NCBI GenBank assembly: GCA_032718475.1
Contig: JAUCBJ010003828.1
Span: 1 to 23,910, forward strand
DNA: 23,910 nt
Direction of reading: 5' to 3'
Source: Nemertoderma westbladi
Lineage: Eukaryota > Xenacoelomorpha > Nemertodermatida > Nemertodermatidae
A model generated the notes under the pieces. That model had not been told where the DNA came from, did no database searches, and saw nothing but the letters and a program-made list of their open reading frames with translations. The first letter of the stretch is position 1; the number at the start of each line of letters is the position of its first letter. A program made the translations under genes and the position numbers. Of the stretch, positions 18,241 through 23,910 are shown one piece after another.

Positions 18241-19075
18241 AAGAGTCGACCGTGAGCTGACCACGTGACCAGAATGCAGTCAACAGTCTGACTGAGACTG
18301 ACAGCTGTAAAATAGCTAGTCAGTACAACAGCAGTAAGCTGTCTGCAGTCTGGCAGTCTCAACTCACCATGTCTGACATGTGCGGATTTTCCCACTAATA
18401 TTCTGAAGTTAGATGGTTAGATAGTTAGACGTAGATATAGATTTTGCTTGCATACCCTGTAATATAATATTGTACTATTACCTCTAAGACAGTGCGGGAC
18501 CGGTAACTATTTTATAAAGAACAGACAGAAGTATACGGTATTATTAACTGCCCGATAATATTAATCTCATTCAGTCATTATTTAGTCATTTATCAATAGG
18601 CCTACCCTAGATTAGTTGATTTCTGGATTTATTATTATATGTAATGTAACGGTACCATACCTAACTCTGTAAATAAAATAAATGCAAGTATATTATTATG
18701 TTATCATATATTTATCTTTTACCAATCTATCATCCAGTACTGTAGTGGACTAAAGCCTTATCTAGCCGGAATAGCGTCAAGGTCCTAGCTTTTCGGTTAT
18801 AATTAGATTAGGTGGATTATATCCTGGACCTTGCACTCGTCAGACAGTTGGATTGTTCGTCTTTTTCTTTTATACTTAGAATTCCCAAACCAACCGAAAC
18901 AGCCAAATGCAGACAGACAGACAAATTTGAAATTAGTTAGGATAGGAGGCGGGCGATGTCCTTTATAATCAGAATATTAGAGGATTAGTTCAGTAGTTAG
19001 GGGCCTACCGTCTGACCGTAGGCCTACAGCTTTTTAGGCTAGTCATCTACCAGTTGCCAGTCTACAGATCTAGGC
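18241..19075. other. non-coding; CAGTC-rich then TAGGCCTA-containing
   Basis: From 18260 to 18370, CAGTC/GACTG words recur without a fixed period. From about 18600 rightwards, AGGCCT palindromes begin to appear. An inverted pair, CAAGGTCC at 18779 and GGACCTTG at 18825, could form a loose stem. No gene seen. Confidence 0.45.
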
Positions 19076-19301
19076 TAGGGTAAACTGGGGTAATTTGGGA
19101 CATGGGGGAATTTGGGACAGGCTGGGGTAATTTGGGACAAGTCTTTTCTTAACTGTACTGCTGTAAGTGCAGTGGGGTTTGGTGGGTTGTTTAAATTATA
19201 GGCCTACACTTATCTTCATACTTTCTCTAGCTCTTTTAAATGCTGTAGGGCTGTCGGGTAGACTAGCCGTCACAGGTAAGTCGCAAGTGTAAGGTGTTCG
19301 C

Positions 19302-20450
19302 TTTCAGATATTTCGCCCTCTAGCAGCAGACTGGAGAACTGCAGCAGCAGCAGATTAATCACCTTCCTCAAAAAGACACAGCATGTAGTCGTGGTCAGGT
19401 ACTTATATTCCAAGACTCAGCTTAAACAGATTAAGATGAAGAAAATGGAGACATAGGCCTATGGGTAAGCGGAAGATCACTTTCATACATTTTGCCCTCT
19501 AGGAGCAGACTGGAGAACAGAACTGCAGACCAATTACCGACCCCACCAAGACTGCAAGACACACTACTGACGCAGGATGTATTCTAAAGAGAGCACATAC
19601 TGATACATACAGACAGACAGACAGACAGACAACATATTTGACAAGTTTCAGCTAGGACGGATCATAAATAATGGAATGAGTCAAGGATGTCACTTTCAGA
19701 CATTTTTGCCCTCTAGCGGCAGACTGGAGAACAGATGACCGATAACCTTCTTCCCAAAGATTCAACATGTGGTATAGTAGGGCCTATCGAGTAGCATAAG
19801 GTAATCGAATTAGAATCACGGAAATGGGAGAAGGTTTTCCAGTTTTCACTTTCAGACATTTCGCCCTCTAGGAGCAGACTGGAGAACTGCAGATGAATCA
19901 CCTTCCTCAAAAAGACACATCATGTAGTCGTGATCTGGTACTATACTGCTATATTCCAAGACTCAACTTAAACAGATTAAGATCAAGTATATGGCAAAAT
20001 GGGTACAGGGGAAGTGGAAGGTTATCATTTTCATACATTTTGCCCTCTAGTGGTAGACTGAAGAAATGCAGACCACTTACCGACCCCTCCAAGACACAGC
20101 AGCAGCAGCACATTGATGCAGGATGTATTCTGGCTGAGCACATACTGGCATAAAGACAGACAGACATACAATATATTTTTGACAAGTTTCAGCTTGAACG
20201 GATCATAAATAACGGAATGAGCCAAGGATTTCACTTTCAGATATTCGGCCCTCTAGCGGCAGACTAAAGAACTGCATGCAGATTAGCCCCCTTTGAATGA
20301 CACATGACAGCTATGAGCTAATGGTCGGTCTAATACAAGTATGACAAGTTTCAGCATTGTCTTTTGTTCGGATTAAATGCAGAGAGATGGCAGATGGGAG
20401 GACATTTATTAATGTTTGACATGTAGCCCTCTAGCGGGAGACTGTTGTAC
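19302..20450 (-). repeat. higher-order tandem array with seven CTAGAGGGC motifs
   Basis: The box CTTTCAGACATTTCGCCCTC, then TAG, then CAGACTGGAGAA recurs, with CCCTCTAG at 19316, 19495, 19709, 19864, 20043, 20249 and 20427. Spacings are 179, 214, 155, 179, 206 and 178. Copies 1-3 match copies 4-6 over their spacers too (for example ATCACCTTCCTCAAAAAGAC at about 19358 and 19897), giving a higher-order unit of about 540-548 bases. Read on the minus strand the core is NCNSCTAGAGGGCR, close to the CTCF core consensus CCASYAGRKGGCRS; copy 5 (ACCACTAGAGGGCA) is the best match. (CAGA)n tracts lie at 19609-19631 and near 20155. Confidence 0.9.
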
Positions 20451-20584
20451 TGATTGTGTCGAACAGTCTCTAAAATCCCAACTTTTGGTCTTATTGATGC
20501 ATTGTACAATTTCTCAACAAAGTTTGTGTCAATTACAATGGGCTACTACTGTTCGATTTATGTTATGTCCCAAATTCCCCCAAC

Positions 20585-20621
20585 TGTCCCAAATTACCCC
20601 ATGCTGGGGTAATTTGGGACA
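20585..20621. repeat. perfect 17-bp inverted repeat of the transposon terminal word
   Basis: TGTCCCAAATTACCCCA, loop TGC, TGGGGTAATTTGGGACA. It lies about 180 bases inside the right end of the TIR element. Confidence 0.92.
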
Positions 20622-20802
20622 TTGATGAATATTAATTAAAAAAAGGTAATTAATTATTTGAAAATGAAAATTAAGTAATTAGTTTGATAGAATGGGTACA
20701 CGGTGCATACTTGATAAGGTCGGATTATCAAAAAAATGTTTTTAAGATTCTGAAAAAAGCTTTAAAGGACGATTTTGTCTCAAATTACCCCAGTTTACCC
20801 TA

Positions 20803-21850
20803 TATAACTTTCAGACTGTTTAACGACGGAACGGTAGGCTTATATCTGTATATGGCAGTACTGCAGTATGGGTAGGTCAGTAGGTAGGTAGGTTACAGCA
20901 TATTTCAGTATTTAGCTGTTTAGGCAGTTAGGCCTATCAGCCTATGTAAATTATTGATTGGTTAATATTTGGAAATTTTGAATTTAATATTATAGGCCTA
21001 ATGTCAAAATGCTGGAATGATTATAATATGATATATATATATATATACGTAGGCCTACATTATATACCGGTTCAGTAGGCCTACTGATGATTACCTTTTC
21101 TGCCTTTCAGTTTGTGTAGGCTTAATTTTGTTTGTATTTGGATACCGGTAAGTAGGCCTAATTTTGAGTAATTTATGAAATTTGAATAATATTGTTATTT
21201 AATGTTGATTGTCTTATGAATATGATATGATATGACTGTATGATATATATTATAATGGCAGATTTTCTTCTTATGTAATAGGCCTACTGTAATAGGCAGA
21301 ATTTTAATACCGGTATTGCTAAACTTATTTGGCTGGATTGTTGATAGGCAGATACACGTCTATTACTTAAGTAAATACAGAAAGACTGACAGATAAAATT
21401 TGAACAGACCGGAATATTTATTATAATTATGATAACTTTAGTAGGCCTTTATATATACCGTCGATACTATATATGAAGGAAACTTGTACATGAACATTGT
21501 TGACGAATACCTCAGTACCTGTCTGCCTGTTTCTCTTTAGTTGGTAGGCCTACCCCTATCAAGAAATTAATTATATACGGATATAGGCCTAGGCCTAAAT
21601 AAATTATAGGAAAGAAATTGCCGTTCTGCCGTTATAGCGGTAGGTATATATTACTGTAGGTTTACCAGACAGCCAGAAAGGAGAAAGGAATTATATAAAG
21701 GACTTATCTCTACAGCACGATATTTGTTTGAAATAGGCAGATAGGGAGTGATAGGAATAGAAAGTTGATATAAGACTAATATATAATTAGAAGTAAGAAA
21801 GAATACAAATTTATAAATAAATAAAATTTGTAATAACAAAGGGATATAAA
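20803..21850. other. AGGCCT-rich AT spacer upstream of the long ORF
   Basis: TAGGCCTA-type palindromes recur about ten times (for example near 20995, 21051, 21077, 21151, 21281, 21443, 21545 and 21583-21596), plus ACCGGT words and a (TA)n run at 21030-21046. No gene, LTR edge or primer-binding site was recognised. If the ORF at 21851 belongs to an LTR element, its 5' LTR should lie here. Confidence 0.55.
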
Positions 21851-23910
21851 ATGGAACAGAAAGATTTAGAAAGTAATGTTGACAGTACCAGTACAGTAGT
21901 TAATGTTGTACAAACCTCGCAACCTGCAGGTGCAGAGGCAAGTGCAACATGCCGAGACAAGCATATGACACGATCTGGAACTTGCTATAGTGGGTCGCTT
22001 GATGGTCGGAGAGTTGCTGAAAATGTTCGTTCTAGCTCTCGAGGTTTGGCCAACCTGGGGAGTCAGGATCGGGTAAAGCAGCTCAAACGATCTATCACGA
22101 CTTCACGAACGCATATCCAATCTGTTATAGACAAGTTGTCGGCTAGAATTAGTGATAATGCCAGATTGGAGGAAGTACGAGATATAATAAATAGAACAGA
22201 CCATTCTTTACAGACATATCATATTAATTTTCAGGAACTAGTACGTTTAGCAGGAGTAGATGATTCTAAGTATGTGACAGCACAAACTAAGGAAAAGGAT
22301 GCACTTAATAATTCATGGAATAGATTAAAGAAAAAGTGTGGAATAAATAATAGTGTAGGTGATGTAAATAAGAATGTGCTAGGATTTGGGGAGACGATTT
22401 TAGCACAAGAATTTCTAGTTGAACCTGATGTACCAAAGGAAGGAATTGACCTTCAAAAAAAGTGCTCCAATTATGTTCAGAATGTAAATTTTGAAGAAGA
22501 TATTTCTGTATGTAATGAATCAGTAGCAAGTAGTTTAGGTAGCAGTAAATCTCATAGTAGTAAACGGTCGAGGTCTTCAGCACGAAGTTCGGCCAGCTGT
22601 ACTATGGAGCGAATTATTGAGTTAAGAGTGAAGGCCCGTAAAGAACGTGTAGCTGCTCAAGTCAATGCTAAACTTCAAGGGGAGATAATTAAGAGTGACT
22701 TAGAAATAGCAAAGAAAGCAGCGGCATTAGAAGCAGGTAGGAGAGCAAGCAGTAGTGCCATCAATTTTCAGAAAGAGTTATTGAAAGTTGATTTACAACA
22801 GCAGGAAAAGCTTTTGATATCAGAAACGGAGCTGAAAAACAAAAAATGTGAAGCTGAAAATACAAAGCGCAGAAATAGTTTAGAGCAGGAACGAATTTGC
22901 AATGAGAAACGTTTGGACTTAGAGAGAATTGAAGAAGAAAATCGGCAACAGTTAGAGAAGATTAGATATGAAAGTGAACAAGCTGCACTGGAGAAGACAT
23001 TAGTTGAACAAAGAATTGAGAAAGAACGGACTCTGACTCAAATAGAAACGGAACAAGAGCGTTTAAATAAAGAGAAGGAAGCTGAGCTCAGTGCGGAGGA
23101 GAGTAGGAGAAGATTGCATGAAGAAACTGTCAATAGATTAATATCAGCCGATAATCTTAACTTTGAGGAGGCACAATGGGTAAGATATTATGAAAATACC
23201 CATGGAGAGGTAATCAGTACAACTACAGCTGAATTGGATCAGGAAGCCGATGATTTCGATACCAGTATTGATAATCTGGTGTCAGATGCAATTAGTAGTA
23301 TCAATGTACCGGAATTATTCAATGAATCACAGCCTCTTGATAATATTACAGTATTAAGAAATGTAGGCAGAGCAGATACAGATGATGAACCAAAGGTAGT
23401 TAATGTAGGTTATTCATTAGAACCAGCAGTTAGTATTAGTGGACCCATTTGTTCTGAAATGGTAAATTTAGATACAAATTTTTTGCAAGATATAGGTCTA
23501 ACTACTCAAGGGATTAGCACCTCAGCTAGGCTGAGCAGTGATGTAGGATTGGTTCAATGTGTGGCAGGTTCTAATGTTGCTACAAAAATTTCAACATCCC
23601 AAAGGGGCTCAGATGTATTAAATGTACATTTTAATAAAAAGAGAGATCCAGAGCCTCTCAGTGTACACAAACAAGCCAGTAGCTTACAAAATTCAAATAG
23701 CAGTTTGATAACATTTTTTGATGATTATCACTTTAATGACAGTTTTGAAGATCTAAATGTAGGCATATCTTCTGCATCAACGCCTTTGATGCCTGTCACT
23801 ACTACAACCCCACATTTACAACCGAGATTGCATGTCCATTTTGATCCCAATATGGATATTAATTCTTTCAATAGAGAACCTATTTTAAAAAATCGACAAG
23901 AGAGTCATAC
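21851..23910 (+). CDS. long helical ORF, probable Gag region of a BEL/Pao-like LTR retrotransposon (partial)
   Basis: The ATG at 21851 opens a frame that runs without a stop to the window edge (686 codons, unfinished). Residues about 74-160 form charged amphipathic helices (for example KRSITTSRTHIQSVIDKLS), like the N-terminal helical part of BEL/Pao Gag proteins. Residues about 217-250 are Ser/Arg-rich. Residues about 250-440 form a long coiled coil rich in Glu, Lys, Arg and Gln (for example ELRVKARKERVAAQVNAKL). The rest is Asp/Ser/Thr-rich and low in complexity. No zinc knuckle, protease or reverse transcriptase is reached. The Gag reading rests on overall architecture, not on a diagnostic motif. 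A domesticated or ordinary coiled-coil gene is the alternative. The long open frame suggests a young or constrained sequence. Confidence 0.6.
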   Translation, partial: MEQKDLESNVDSTSTVVNVVQTSQPAGAEASATCRDKHMTRSGTCYSGSLDGRRVAENVRSSSRGLANLGSQDRVKQLKRSITTSRTHIQSVIDKLSARISDNARLEEVRDIINRTDHSLQTYHINFQELVRLAGVDDSKYVTAQTKEKDALNNSWNRLKKKCGINNSVGDVNKNVLGFGETILAQEFLVEPDVPKEGIDLQKKCSNYVQNVNFEEDISVCNESVASSLGSSKSHSSKRSRSSARSSASCTMERIIELRVKARKERVAAQVNAKLQGEIIKSDLEIAKKAAALEAGRRASSSAINFQKELLKVDLQQQEKLLISETELKNKKCEAENTKRRNSLEQERICNEKRLDLERIEEENRQQLEKIRYESEQAALEKTLVEQRIEKERTLTQIETEQERLNKEKEAELSAEESRRRLHEETVNRLISADNLNFEEAQWVRYYENTHGEVISTTTAELDQEADDFDTSIDNLVSDAISSINVPELFNESQPLDNITVLRNVGRADTDDEPKVVNVGYSLEPAVSISGPICSEMVNLDTNFLQDIGLTTQGISTSARLSSDVGLVQCVAGSNVATKISTSQRGSDVLNVHFNKKRDPEPLSVHKQASSLQNSNSSLITFFDDYHFNDSFEDLNVGISSASTPLMPVTTTTPHLQPRLHVHFDPNMDINSFNREPILKNRQESH

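Larger units (their letters stand above)
19078..20800. mobile_element. non-autonomous DNA transposon with TIRs and TA flanks
   Basis: The left end reads GGGTAAACTGGGGTAATTTG from 19078. The reverse complement of the right end (20776-20800) matches it at 24 of 25 bases. TA lies directly outside both ends (19076-19077 and 20801-20802), as expected for a TA target-site duplication. Inside the left end are two more same-strand copies of the GGGAATTTGGGACA/GGGGTAATTTGGGACA word; near the right end (20566-20621) are three more, including a palindrome. No transposase ORF is present, so any movement would depend on an enzyme supplied elsewhere. TA duplication fits Tc1/mariner/pogo-type elements, but the superfamily is not proven. 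The interior is a tandem-repeat core (19302-20450). Confidence 0.8.

Noticed and set aside
19893-20234. Overlapping small ORFs of 67-86 codons on both strands
   Set aside because: They sit inside the higher-order repeat core, overlap each other on opposite strands and show no protein-like composition.
21600-21850. 5' LTR edge and tRNA primer-binding site before the long ORF
   Set aside because: No TG...CA edge or recognisable tRNA 3'-end complement could be supported by eye, and the partner LTR would be outside the window.
22305-22583. 92-codon minus-strand ORF
   Set aside because: Shadow of the long plus-strand ORF that starts at 21851.

Overview
The window looks like repeat-rich, AT-rich nuclear DNA of a metazoan, probably a marine invertebrate. 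The sequence shows no bacterial-style operons, several non-LTR retrotransposons (LINEs) with animal-type endonuclease and reverse transcriptase domains, many minisatellites, a TIR-bounded DNA element, and a lexical domain full of the palindrome TAGGCCTA. I cannot name the species. No complete host gene is visible; at most one Cys-rich exon-like piece (about 3287-3438).

Left part (1-6700): a 154-bp tandem array (about 455-1140); a 19-bp mini-array; a block with seven same-strand copies of GTGTCGGACGTTAC (1537-2409); a tRNA/SINE-like scrap (about 2785-2860); the exon-like piece; a 21-unit 42-bp minisatellite (3499-4380); and a plus-strand LINE fragment (4988-6048) flanked by a 17-bp target-site duplication (TSD).

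Central part (6700-16560): four LINE insertions, all on the minus strand. Element 1 (6712-9906, 13-bp TSD) carries an intact 958-codon ORF with an N-terminal zinc-finger-like motif, APE-type endonuclease, reverse transcriptase and a C-terminal Cys/His knuckle. Element 2 (10005-12856, 30-bp TSD) is 5'-truncated inside the endonuclease and has one nonsense codon and one frameshift. Element 3 (13538-14115, 10-bp TSD) is a 3' fragment inserted cleanly into a 41-bp minisatellite. Element 4 (about 14398-16558) is badly decayed. They fall into two related families: A (plus-strand fragment, elements 1 and 4) and B (elements 2 and 3). All five copies share a C-x-C-x2-C-x8-H-x3-C knuckle, and four of five have a strong GC hairpin about 13-18 nt before the 3' end.

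Right part (16560-23910): a hydrophobic ORF of unknown status with a perfect 13-bp hairpin, TCTG microsatellites, a 20-bp E-box-containing minisatellite (17572-17812), then a 1.72-kb TA-flanked inverted-repeat element (19078-20800). Its core is a higher-order tandem array of seven CTAGAGGGC motifs that resemble the CTCF core site. The same repeat family, in opposite orientation, makes the 154-bp array at the left end. After an AGGCCT-rich spacer, a long ORF opens at 21851 and is still open at the window edge (686 codons). It is a helical, coiled-coil protein that most resembles the Gag part of BEL/Pao-type LTR retrotransposons.
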